From the NCBI RefSeq assembly GCF_017873135.1, contig NZ_JAGGJV010000012.1:169564-233563 (forward strand): DNA of 64,000 bases, read 5' to 3'. Positions within the stretch are counted from its first letter, which is position 1, and each line of letters opens with the position of its first letter. This document shows positions 1 through 7,790 of the stretch, piece by piece. Under the pieces are notes generated by a model that did not search any database, had not been told where the DNA came from, and saw nothing but the letters and a program-made list of their open reading frames with translations. The position numbers and the translations under genes were made by a program. Source of the stretch: Rhizobium herbae (lineage in GTDB: Bacteria; Pseudomonadota; Alphaproteobacteria; Rhizobiales; Rhizobiaceae).

Positions 1-426
1 CGCAAACCAGGTATCGACCGAAAGGCCCTTGCCTTCCGAGGTTTCGATCTGGTCTGCACGCTGGAGCGTGCGGTTGATGCGCTTTGCAAGCTCCGGCGCG
101 GCATTGGCCGGGTAAAGCGATTGGTCGGGATACATCGACGACGCGGTGTTCGCATCGGCTGCGACCTGCCAGCCGGAGAGGTAGATCGCCTTCAAGCCGG
201 CGCGGACCTGCTGCATGGCCTGATTGCCCGTCATCGCACCCAGCGCATTGACGAAACCCTCCTCGTGGATCAGCTGCCACAGCCGGTTCGCACCCATTTC
301 GGCAAGCGTATGCCGGATCTGGACGGAGCCGCGCAGACGCTTGACGTCATCCGCGGTGTAGGGGCGCTCGATACCGTCGAAACGGCCCTGTGGTGCACCG
401 GGAACAATATTGTAAAAATCAGTCAT
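1..426 (-). CDS. aceA: Isocitrate lyase, N-terminal 142 residues (runs off the window)
   Basis: First enzyme of the glyoxylate bypass; splits isocitrate into glyoxylate and succinate for growth on acetate, fatty acids or PHB. The minus strand reads [20 protein letters not shown] at the start and contains the isocitrate lyase block [20 protein letters not shown] followed by WQVAAD. The catalytic KKCGH loop lies beyond the window edge. The ATG at 424-426 is preceded by GGAGGAT-type ribosome-binding bases at 430-436. The gene diverges from a ScfR/RamB-type regulator, the usual partner of this gene. Confidence 0.95.
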   Translation of the reverse strand, partial: MTDFYNIVPGAPQGRFDGIERPYTADDVKRLRGSVQIRHTLAEMGANRLWQLIHEEGFVNALGAMTGNQAMQQVRAGLKAIYLSGWQVAADANTASSMYPDQSLYPANAAPELAKRINRTLQRADQIETSEGKGLSVDTWFA

Positions 427-644
427 AAGTATCCTCCTGCAGTTTCCTGAACGTCATTCAACTTTGGTTTAATGTCCGTTCAATCGTCGATCTGATGTAA
501 TTTGTTTTACAGTGCGACGCACAAAGGTGCCAGAACAAACGGATTATTGCTTCTGTTAAAAGGGTTATCATGTCTTGTCTTTTACAAGAGGTTTCTGTAA
601 TTCTGTAAATTATGTAAATTTCCGTTTCGGTATAAAATTGTAAA
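411..644. promoter_or_regulatory. Array of TTTACA/TGTAAA motifs between aceA and its divergent regulator
   Basis: Six copies of TTTACA or its complement TGTAAA occur at 411-416, 506-511, 581-586, 604-609, 613-618 and 639-644. The copy at 581-586 sits in an inverted repeat CTTGT (574-578) / ACAAG (584-588). Two copies lie 9 bases apart at 604-618. ScfR/RamB regulators are known to bind short TTTGCAAA-like sites, and these motifs resemble them. Inference: operator array for the regulator at 656-2065. Confidence 0.5.
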
Positions 645-655
645 AGGCATGACAA

Positions 656-2065
656 ATGGCTGAAAACAAGATTTTTGCCGGCGCCCGTGTGCGGCGGATC
701 CGCAACGGCCTGTCGCTCACCCAGACGGCCATGGCCGAGGCGCTGGGCATATCGCCGTCCTATCTCAACCTGATCGAGCGCAATCAGCGGCCATTGACGG
801 TGCAATTGCTCCTGAAGCTTGCCTCGGTCTACAAGGTCGATCTCGACGAATTGCAGGGCGAGGCCTCCGGCAGCGTCACGCAATTGCGCGAGATATTCGC
901 CGACCCGCTGCTGTCAGGCGAACTGCCGGGCGATCAGGAACTGATCGAGGTGGCGGAGGCGGCGCCCAATGCTGCGATGGGTATCCTCAAGCTCTATCGC
1001 GCCTATCGCGAGCAATCGTCGCGGCTGAAGGACCTGAGCGCGCTTTTGTCGGATCAGGGTCATATGGCGGCGCTGTCCGATGCGCGCCTGCCCATGGACG
1101 AGGTGCGCGACATCTTCGAAAATCGCCCACATTATTTTGCGCGCATCGATGAGGCCGCGGAAGCGTTCCATACGCAGCTTGCGCCTGGCGACGATCTTGC
1201 CGGGGCGCTGAAGACCTGGCTGCGCAAGGAACATGGCCTGACTGTTCGGGCGCTGCCGGTGCATGTCATGCCGGACCTGCGCCGCCGCTTCGATCGCCAT
1301 TCGATGCGGCTGTTTTTATCCGAAAGGCTGTCGGCGCAGGACCAGTTGCGCGAAATCGCCATGGAGGCTGCCCAGATTGCCCTTCCGGAAGCAATCGCAG
1401 CCGATCTCGAACAGCTGGCCTTTTCGACCGGCGAAGCGCGGCGCATCGGCCGCTTCGAACTTGCGCGTTATGCCGCCCATGCGATCATGATGCCCTATGG
1501 TGCTTTTCTGGCGGCGGCTCAGAGGGCGAAATACGATATCGATGTCGTGAGTGCCCGTTTCCAGGTCTCCTTCGAGCAGGCGGCAAACAGGCTGGTGACG
1601 CTGCAGCGCCCGGGGGCTTCGGGGCTGGCGTTTTTCCTGATGGAAATCGACCAGGCTGGACACCGCCTGCGCAAATCCGGCGCGCAGGGTTTTCCGCGGG
1701 CGCGCTTCGGCGGCCACTGTCCGAAGCTCAATATCCATGCAGCCTTCTCGCAGACCGGCCAGGTTCTGGTGGACCGCGTTGAGGTCTTCGGGGGCGGGGA
1801 ATTTCTCGTCGTCGCCAGAACGGTCGAAGGTCCGCGTGCCGGGTTTCAGGAGCGCATTCGGCGTACGGCGATCCTTGTCGGTTGCGACGCGGCCCATGCC
1901 ACGGAAACCGTCTACGGCGAGGCGCCGCTTATGACCGTTGCCGGCGGCACGGCCTGTCGGCTCTGCGAACGGCGGGGCTGTCTTGCCCGAGCCGAACCGC
2001 CGGTCACCCGGCCGCTCGGGCTTGACGAGATGGTAACGGGCCTGAGTGCGTTTGATTTTCAGTAG
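656..2065 (+). CDS. Short-chain fatty acyl-CoA regulator (ScfR/RamB/PccR type), XRE HTH
   Basis: 469-residue DNA-binding regulator of the family that senses short-chain acyl-CoA and controls acetate or propionate assimilation. Residues 8-64 form an XRE helix-turn-helix (SLTQTAMAEALGISPSYLNL). The middle is the ImmA/IrrE-like region, but no HExxH peptidase motif is visible. The C-terminal DUF2083-like part ends with a CxxCxxxxC cluster (CRLCERRGC). RamB in actinobacteria and PccR in Rhodobacter are characterised relatives. Placement divergent from aceA argues that it controls the glyoxylate bypass. The ATG at 656 has AAAGG about 10 bases upstream. Confidence 0.9.
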   Translation: MAENKIFAGARVRRIRNGLSLTQTAMAEALGISPSYLNLIERNQRPLTVQLLLKLASVYKVDLDELQGEASGSVTQLREIFADPLLSGELPGDQELIEVAEAAPNAAMGILKLYRAYREQSSRLKDLSALLSDQGHMAALSDARLPMDEVRDIFENRPHYFARIDEAAEAFHTQLAPGDDLAGALKTWLRKEHGLTVRALPVHVMPDLRRRFDRHSMRLFLSERLSAQDQLREIAMEAAQIALPEAIAADLEQLAFSTGEARRIGRFELARYAAHAIMMPYGAFLAAAQRAKYDIDVVSARFQVSFEQAANRLVTLQRPGASGLAFFLMEIDQAGHRLRKSGAQGFPRARFGGHCPKLNIHAAFSQTGQVLVDRVEVFGGGEFLVVARTVEGPRAGFQERIRRTAILVGCDAAHATETVYGEAPLMTVAGGTACRLCERRGCLARAEPPVTRPLGLDEMVTGLSAFDFQ

Positions 2066-2075
2066 CTGCGGTTTT

Positions 2076-3029
2076 TCAGTAGCTGACCGGGTGATGGGCT
2101 GGCAACAGCGGTGCGTTGGGAGCAAAGCATTCCGAAGCAAGGCCTGTCGTGTAGCCGCGCGTGATATGCGCCCGGCTGGCGTAGTCGGGGTTTTGCATCA
2201 GCGCTGCATGCAGTTCCGGCAGATTGTAATAGGGCACGCCCGGATAGAGGTGATGTTCCAGGTGATAGTTGATGTTGTGGGGTGCAAAGAACAGCTTTTC
2301 CCACATGTAAGGGTAGACCGTGCGCGAGCTGCCGAGCTCGTCTGAATAGTCCATGCTGCCGAAATGCTCGGCGACGCTGCGCACATAGAGGAACAGGCAG
2401 AAGAAGGTGAAGAACGGCACCAGCCAATAGAGCGTGAAATCCGTCCACAGGCCGAACACCGAGAACACGATCGCTGCTGCGACATAAAAACTGACCCGCA
2501 GGATTTTGTAGGTCCGGGTCGAGCGGTCGTGCTTGGCGATGCGCTTGGCCATATGGAGTATATCGCGCACCGAATTCACCGCCACCAGATAGCCGAGCAG
2601 TTGCACCACGCCGCGCCAGAGCTTCTGCGGGAAGGTGAATTGCGTCATGCCAAGCTTGGAGACCCAGTCCGGATCGCCCTCGGTGTTGGTGTGCTGGTGA
2701 TGGGCAAGATGGTTCATCCGGTAGCCATCGACGGTCGCCATGATCGGCCAGGCGAGCAGCAGGTCGCTCAGCCAGTCGCTCGCCTTGCGGTTCTTGATGA
2801 TGCGGTAGTGGGCCGCCTCATGCATCAGGCAGCCGAAGGCATGCATGCGGCCGGCGATAACAAGCACGGCAGCGAGATAGGCGAGCGGATGCTGCATGTA
2901 TTTGCTGAAGGCGATGGCGGCGGCGATCAGTGCCCAGTCGAAACCGATGGCAAGAAGCGTCCGGTGGGATTGCAGCACCGATAGCCGCTTCAATTCCCGC
3001 GGATCGATCCGCGGCGACTTCACGCTCAT
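2076..3029 (-). CDS. Membrane fatty acid desaturase
   Basis: 317-residue integral membrane desaturase that would introduce a double bond into membrane acyl chains. The three histidine boxes that bind the di-iron centre are present: HEAAH at 70-74, HLAHHQH at 107-113 and HNINYHLEHH at 251-260. Hydrophobic segments lie at about 25-65, 85-100, 140-155 and 180-220. The ATG at 3029 is chosen over an in-frame TTG at 3038 because GGAG lies 9 bases before the ATG. It converges on the ScfR regulator with a gap of only 10 bases. Exact substrate and position specificity cannot be read from sequence. Confidence 0.9.
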   Translation of the reverse strand: MSVKSPRIDPRELKRLSVLQSHRTLLAIGFDWALIAAAIAFSKYMQHPLAYLAAVLVIAGRMHAFGCLMHEAAHYRIIKNRKASDWLSDLLLAWPIMATVDGYRMNHLAHHQHTNTEGDPDWVSKLGMTQFTFPQKLWRGVVQLLGYLVAVNSVRDILHMAKRIAKHDRSTRTYKILRVSFYVAAAIVFSVFGLWTDFTLYWLVPFFTFFCLFLYVRSVAEHFGSMDYSDELGSSRTVYPYMWEKLFFAPHNINYHLEHHLYPGVPYYNLPELHAALMQNPDYASRAHITRGYTTGLASECFAPNAPLLPAHHPVSY

Positions 3030-3374
3030 GATGGCCAACTCCGAAACGCATATCTGTTGCAGTGCAAAATCGCATCCCGGGCATGGTTAAGCAATCGTAA
3101 ATGCCATGCTTAACGATCGATTTGAAGTTATGGTTAATCCAGGCTGAGCGCGGGATTGCTCCTGTTGTCGGGAGATCGTGCCGCACTGAAAAGATTCGGC
3201 TTTTGCCAGTGACCGCTAAAATTTGAGAAGCCATCGAATGCGCAGGCGCGAGCTTTAAAAGCGCTTGTGGTTGTTGGAAAACATGCCTAACTTCCAAACG
3301 CGCATACGGAGGGACAGACAGGCAGGCGACGGCGGCGTGCCTGGACTGACCCGAAAAAAATCAAGGGGAATTCC
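3030..3374. other. Intergenic region between desaturase and potF
   Basis: 345 bases, AT-richer than the flanks, holding the divergent promoters. It contains an imperfect CtrA-like site TTAA-N7-TAAA near 3089-3103 and an inverted repeat GTTAAGC/GCTTAAC at about 3088-3115. No ORF with a family signature was seen. Confidence 0.5.
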
Positions 3375-4469
3375 ATGTCGCGAAAGATTGCCACCGCGTT
3401 TGCCGCGTTGATCCTCAGTGGATCCGCAACGATTGCCACCGCGCAGGAGCGCGTCGTCAACGTCTACAACTGGTCCGACTATATCGATGCCAGCATTCTC
3501 GAAGACTTCACCAAGGAAACCGGCATCAAGGTCGTTTATGACGTCTTCGATTCCAACGAAATTCTTGAAACCAAGCTTCTCGCAGGCGGCACCGGCTACG
3601 ACGTTGTGGTGCCGACGGCCAGCTTCCTGCAGCGCCAGATCGCGGCGGGCGTCTTCCAGAAGCTCGACAAGTCGAAGCTGCCGAACATCTCCAACATGTG
3701 GGACGTGATTTCCGATCGCATCCAGAAATACGATCCCGGCAACGAATATGCCGTCGACTACATGTGGGGCACCACCGGCATCGGCTACAATGTCGAGAAG
3801 GTGAAGCAGATCCTTGGAACCGACGAGCCACCGACCTGGGATGTGATCTTCAAGCCGGAAGTTGCCGCGAAGTTCAAGGATTGCGGCATTCACATCCTCG
3901 ATTCCGCTTCCGACGTTCTGCCTTCGGCCCTGGCTTATCTTGGTCTCGATCCCGACAGCCGCACCCCGGACGACCTGAAGAAGGCGGAAGAGTTGCTGAC
4001 GTCCATCCGCCCCTATGTCCGCAAGTTCCATTCGTCGGAATATATCAACGCACTGGCCAACGGCGATATCTGCCTTGCCGTCGGTTATTCGGGCGACGTG
4101 TTCCAGGCGCGCGATCGTGCCGCCGAGGCGAAAGCCGGCGTCACGGTGAACTATGTCATCCCGCCAACCGGCGCGCAGATGTGGTTCGATGTCATGGCCA
4201 TCCCGGCCGACGCGCCGCATGTCGCCGAGGCGCATGAGTTCCTGAACTATATGATGAAGCCGGAAGTGGTCGCCAAGGCGTCGAACGTCGTGTTCTATGC
4301 CAACGGCAACAAGGCCTCGCAGCAGTTTGTCGACAAGGAAGTGCTCGACGATACCGCGATCTATCCCACACCCGAGGTCCTGGCGAAACTCTTCACGGTC
4401 ACGCCCTATGACGCCAAATCGCAGCGTCTGGTGACGCGGCTGTGGACCAAGGTGGTCACCGGCCAGTAA
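3375..4469 (+). CDS. potF: Putrescine/polyamine ABC transporter, periplasmic binding protein
   Basis: 364-residue extracellular solute-binding protein of the PotF/PotD family. Residues 1-23 are a Sec signal peptide with cleavage near TATA-QE. The mature protein opens with VNVYNWSDYIDASILEDF, the typical PotF start, and has the YDVVVPTASFLQRQ segment. It delivers putrescine or a related polyamine to the PotHI permease. It is the first gene of potFGHI, and a strong hairpin follows its stop codon, probably giving excess binding protein over membrane components. RBS AGGGGA precedes the ATG. Confidence 0.93.
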   Translation: MSRKIATAFAALILSGSATIATAQERVVNVYNWSDYIDASILEDFTKETGIKVVYDVFDSNEILETKLLAGGTGYDVVVPTASFLQRQIAAGVFQKLDKSKLPNISNMWDVISDRIQKYDPGNEYAVDYMWGTTGIGYNVEKVKQILGTDEPPTWDVIFKPEVAAKFKDCGIHILDSASDVLPSALAYLGLDPDSRTPDDLKKAEELLTSIRPYVRKFHSSEYINALANGDICLAVGYSGDVFQARDRAAEAKAGVTVNYVIPPTGAQMWFDVMAIPADAPHVAEAHEFLNYMMKPEVVAKASNVVFYANGNKASQQFVDKEVLDDTAIYPTPEVLAKLFTVTPYDAKSQRLVTRLWTKVVTGQ

Positions 4470-4478
4470 GTCAAAAAC

Positions 4479-4510
4479 AATTGCCCGGACCTGAAATCCG
4501 GGCAATTTTC
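4479..4510 (+). terminator. Hairpin between potF and potG (partial terminator)
   Basis: An 11-bp perfect stem, AATTGCCCGGA (4479-4489) with TCCGGGCAATT (4497-4507), has a 7-base loop and runs into TTTTCTTTT. It sits inside an otherwise co-directional operon, so attenuation or mRNA processing that favours potF is more likely than full termination. Confidence 0.85.
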
Positions 4511-4559
4511 TTTTGCGGCGCTGGGGAAGGCGCCGTTTGTGCAAGTCATTCGGGGATAG

Positions 4560-5705
4560 ATGATGAAGTCACTTGGCAGTATCCGGCGTTCCTTTGCTCC
4601 ATGGGCAGACCCCACATCCATACCGTTCATCGCGGTGAAGAACGTCACCAAGAAGTTCGGCGATTTCGTCGCTGTCGATGATCTGTCGCTGAATATCTAT
4701 CCCCGTGAATTCTTCGCGCTGCTCGGCGCGTCGGGCTGCGGCAAGTCAACGCTGCTGCGTATGCTCGCCGGCTTCGAACAGCCGACCTCGGGCGAAATCG
4801 TCCTCGACGGACAGAGCCTTGCCGGCATTCCGCCCTACAAGCGGCCGGTCAACATGATGTTCCAGTCCTATGCGCTGTTTCCGCATATGACGGTCGAGAA
4901 CAACATCGCCTTCGGTCTGAAGCAGGATGGTATGCCCAAGGCCGATATCGCCGAGCGCGTCGACCAGATGCTGAAGCTGGTCAAGCTCGACAAATTCGCC
5001 AAGCGCAAGCCGCACCAGTTGTCCGGCGGCCAGCGCCAGCGCGTGGCGCTTGCCCGCTCGCTTGCCAAGCGGCCGAAGGTGCTGTTGCTTGATGAGCCGC
5101 TCGGCGCGCTCGACAAGAAGCTGCGCGAGGAAACCCAGTTCGAACTGATGGACCTGCAGCAGGAACTCGGCCTGACCTTTGTCGTCGTCACGCATGACCA
5201 GGAAGAGGCGATGACCATGGCCGACCGCATCGCCGTCATGGCGCACGGCAAGGTGGTTCAGGTCGCCACCCCGCCGGAAATCTATGAGGCGCCGAATTCG
5301 CGCTTCGTGGCTGATTTCATCGGTGACGTGAACATTTTTGACGGCACCGTTTCTGCCGTCGGCAATGGCACAATCGAGATTGCAACGGAAACCGGCTTCA
5401 CGGTTCGCGTCGCCTCGACCGAGCCGCCGGCCGTCGGCGCCAAGGCCGGCTTTGCCGTTCGTCCGGAAAAAATCCGCGTCGGCCGCGACCAGCCTGCCTG
5501 CGCGCCGCTCAATGCCGCTCAGGGCGAAATCTGGGATATCGGCTATCTCGGCGATATGACGGTTTTCCACGTCAAGCTGAAGGACGGCAAGGTGATCAAG
5601 GCTTCGTCGCTGAACGCCGTGCGTGCCGTCGAGGATCCGCTGGGCTACGACCAGGAAGTCTGGATTTCCTTCGATGAAAATGCCGGCGTCGTGCTGAAGG
5701 ATTGA
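4560..5705 (+). CDS. potG: Putrescine/polyamine ABC transporter ATPase
   Basis: 381-residue ATPase that energises polyamine import. Walker A GASGCGKS is at 56-63, the Q-loop at Q102, signature LSGGQ at 154-158 and Walker B LLLDEP at 175-180. A C-terminal TOBE domain spans about 300-375. Start is the tandem ATGATG at 4560/4563. It follows the hairpin after potF and is 4 bases from potH, so potGHI are one translational block. Confidence 0.93.
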   Translation: MMKSLGSIRRSFAPWADPTSIPFIAVKNVTKKFGDFVAVDDLSLNIYPREFFALLGASGCGKSTLLRMLAGFEQPTSGEIVLDGQSLAGIPPYKRPVNMMFQSYALFPHMTVENNIAFGLKQDGMPKADIAERVDQMLKLVKLDKFAKRKPHQLSGGQRQRVALARSLAKRPKVLLLDEPLGALDKKLREETQFELMDLQQELGLTFVVVTHDQEEAMTMADRIAVMAHGKVVQVATPPEIYEAPNSRFVADFIGDVNIFDGTVSAVGNGTIEIATETGFTVRVASTEPPAVGAKAGFAVRPEKIRVGRDQPACAPLNAAQGEIWDIGYLGDMTVFHVKLKDGKVIKASSLNAVRAVEDPLGYDQEVWISFDENAGVVLKD

Positions 5706-5709
5706 GGCC

Positions 5710-6621
5710 ATGGCAAAATTCGGATCGGCATTGTTCAACCGGCTGGTGATCATCATCCCCTATGCCTGGCTGCTGTTCTTCTTCCTGATACCCTTTTTCA
5801 TCGTCATCCGGATTTCGCTGTCGGAAACGGCCGTCGCCATGCCGCCCTATCTGCCGGTGTTCGATCTGGCGTCGGGCGTTGGCGGCTTCATCGACAATAT
5901 CAAGCAGTTCTCGATCGACAACTACATCTGGCTGACTGAGGATGCGCTCTATACCAAAGCCTATGCCTCCAGCCTCTGGATCGCCGGTGTCTCGACATTT
6001 CTGACGCTGCTGATTGCCTATCCGGTGGCTTACGGCATGGCGCAGGCGCCCAACACGATCCGCCCGACGCTGCTGATGCTGGTCATCCTGCCGTTCTGGA
6101 CGAGCTTCCTGATCCGCGTCTACGCCTGGATCGCCATTCTCAAACCCGAAGGCTTGTTCAACCAGCTGCTCTTGACGCTCGGTCTGATCGACCAGCCGCT
6201 GATCATCCTCAACACCAATTGGGCGATCTATATCGGTATCGTCTATTCCTATCTGCCCTTCATGGTGCTGCCGATCTATTCGTCGCTGGAAAAGATGGAT
6301 CACAGCCTGACGGAAGCCGCCCAGGATCTCGGCTGCACGCCGATCCGGGCTTTCTGGCGCGTCACGTTCCCGCTCTCCATGCCCGGCGTGATCGCCGGCT
6401 GCATGCTCGTGTTCATTCCGGCGGTCGGCGAATTCGTCATTCCGGATCTACTCGGCGGGTCCGAGACGCTGATGATCGGCAAGACCCTCTGGAACGAGTT
6501 CAACGCCAATCGCGACTGGCCGGTATCCGCGGCTGTGGCGACCATTCTCCTGCTCATTCTCGTGGTGCCGATCATGTTCTTCCAGCATGCGCAGGCCAAG
6601 GCCGACGGCGAGGGGAGATAG
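5710..6621 (+). CDS. potH: Putrescine/polyamine ABC transporter permease
   Basis: 303-residue inner-membrane permease with six predicted hydrophobic segments. The first is AWLLFFFLIPFFIVIRISL near residues 17-36. The EAA loop that docks the ATPase is EAAQDLGCTPIRAFW, followed by PLSMPG, at about 200-225. It pairs with PotI to form the channel. The stop codon is 2 bases before the potI start. Confidence 0.92.
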   Translation: MAKFGSALFNRLVIIIPYAWLLFFFLIPFFIVIRISLSETAVAMPPYLPVFDLASGVGGFIDNIKQFSIDNYIWLTEDALYTKAYASSLWIAGVSTFLTLLIAYPVAYGMAQAPNTIRPTLLMLVILPFWTSFLIRVYAWIAILKPEGLFNQLLLTLGLIDQPLIILNTNWAIYIGIVYSYLPFMVLPIYSSLEKMDHSLTEAAQDLGCTPIRAFWRVTFPLSMPGVIAGCMLVFIPAVGEFVIPDLLGGSETLMIGKTLWNEFNANRDWPVSAAVATILLLILVVPIMFFQHAQAKADGEGR

Positions 6622-6623
6622 TC

Positions 6624-7439
6624 ATGCAACGCTGGTCCCGTTTCAATATCGCCTCCATCGTTCTCGGCTTTGCCTTCCTCTACCTGCCGATCGTGCTTTT
6701 GGTGATCTTCTCGTTCAACGAATCCAAGCTGGTCACCGTCTGGGCCGGTTTCTCGACCAAATGGTATGTGCAGCTGTTTCACAATCAGGCGCTTCTCGAT
6801 GCAGCCTGGGTGACCGTGCGGGTCGGCCTGATCTCGGCGACGGTGGCAACCGTTCTCGGCACGCTGGCAGCACTCGCCATGACGCGCTACACGCGGTTTC
6901 GCGGCCGCATGCTGTTTTCCGGCATGATCTACGCGCCGCTGGTCATGCCGGAGGTGATCACCGGCCTGTCGATGCTACTTTTGTTCGTTGCTATCGGTTT
7001 CGATCGCGGCTTCTGGACGCTGACGCTCGCCCACATCACCTTCACCATGTGCTTCGTCGCAGTCGTTGTGCAGTCCCGGCTCCTGAGCTTCGACCGTTCG
7101 ATCGAAGAAGCCGCGATGGACCTTGGCGCGACGCCGGTTGCAACCTTCCTGCAGGTGACCTTACCCGTTATCGCGCCGGCGGTCTTTTCCGGCTGGGTTC
7201 TCGCCTTCACGCTGTCGCTGGACGACCTGGTGATTTCGAGCTTTACCTCGGGGCCTGGTGCCACCACGCTGCCGATGCGGATCTACAGCCAGGTTCGCCT
7301 GGGCGTGACGCCGGAGATCAACGCGGTCTGCACCATCCTGATCGGCATCGTCGCCATCGGCGTTCTGATCGCATCCGTGGTGTCGCGCCGCCGGGAAATC
7401 CAGCGGGTCAAGGACGAGCAGGCTGCGTTCGCTCATTGA
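6624..7439 (+). CDS. potI: Putrescine/polyamine ABC transporter permease
   Basis: 271-residue second permease subunit. It starts MQRWSRFNIASIVLGFAFLY and carries the EAA motif EAAMDLGATPVATFLQVTLP. The start ATG at 6624 is preceded by GGGGAGA, with the previous stop inside the same ribosome-binding region. An in-frame open stretch upstream (to 6219) is only the potH overlap in another frame. Last gene of the pot operon. Confidence 0.92.
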   Translation: MQRWSRFNIASIVLGFAFLYLPIVLLVIFSFNESKLVTVWAGFSTKWYVQLFHNQALLDAAWVTVRVGLISATVATVLGTLAALAMTRYTRFRGRMLFSGMIYAPLVMPEVITGLSMLLLFVAIGFDRGFWTLTLAHITFTMCFVAVVVQSRLLSFDRSIEEAAMDLGATPVATFLQVTLPVIAPAVFSGWVLAFTLSLDDLVISSFTSGPGATTLPMRIYSQVRLGVTPEINAVCTILIGIVAIGVLIASVVSRRREIQRVKDEQAAFAH

Positions 7440-7458
7440 GACGGAGGGGGCAGGGGCG

Positions 7459-7719
7459 TCACTCGCGCTCCCGTTCTCTTTCGCGCGGCGGCAGGAAAAC
7501 GTAGGTCAGCAACCAGATCGGCAATACGATCATCGAGCCGAGCAGGATATTCGGCAGCGCCCAGCTCGTGAAGCGCAACAGATAGCCCCAAAGGATGTCC
7601 GGTGTCAGACCTGCCTGCTGCAGGATCTGCTCGGACGAGATATTGAAGATCGAAAGCCCGGCGCCCGTGAGCAGCGATGCCAATGCGATCTTGAGCAGGG
7701 CGGCAAGAAAACGCAGCAC
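7459..7719 (-). CDS. Small membrane protein (DUF6460-like)
   Basis: About 86 residues with two hydrophobic stretches (LAALLKIALASLLTGAGLSI and ILLGSMIVLPIWLLTYVFL). A pattern of length and motif, PDILWGYLLRF, matches the DUF6460 family as I remember it; function is unknown. It ends in an Arg-Glu repeat (RERERERE). Start is GTG at 7719 with AGGAGA 7 bases upstream; another GTG at 7725 is too close to the RBS. It converges on potI. Confidence 0.7.
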   Translation of the reverse strand: MLRFLAALLKIALASLLTGAGLSIFNISSEQILQQAGLTPDILWGYLLRFTSWALPNILLGSMIVLPIWLLTYVFLPPRERERERE

Positions 7720-7790
7720 GGACACTTCTCCTGTGGGCTGATTCGGCTGCTTATTTTAGAATGCCCTGTGACAAAGTCGATGTAGCCAGT

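Noticed and set aside
3255..4544. 429-codon minus-strand frame opposite potF
   Set aside because: Shadow of potF; no motif, and it crosses the potF terminator hairpin.
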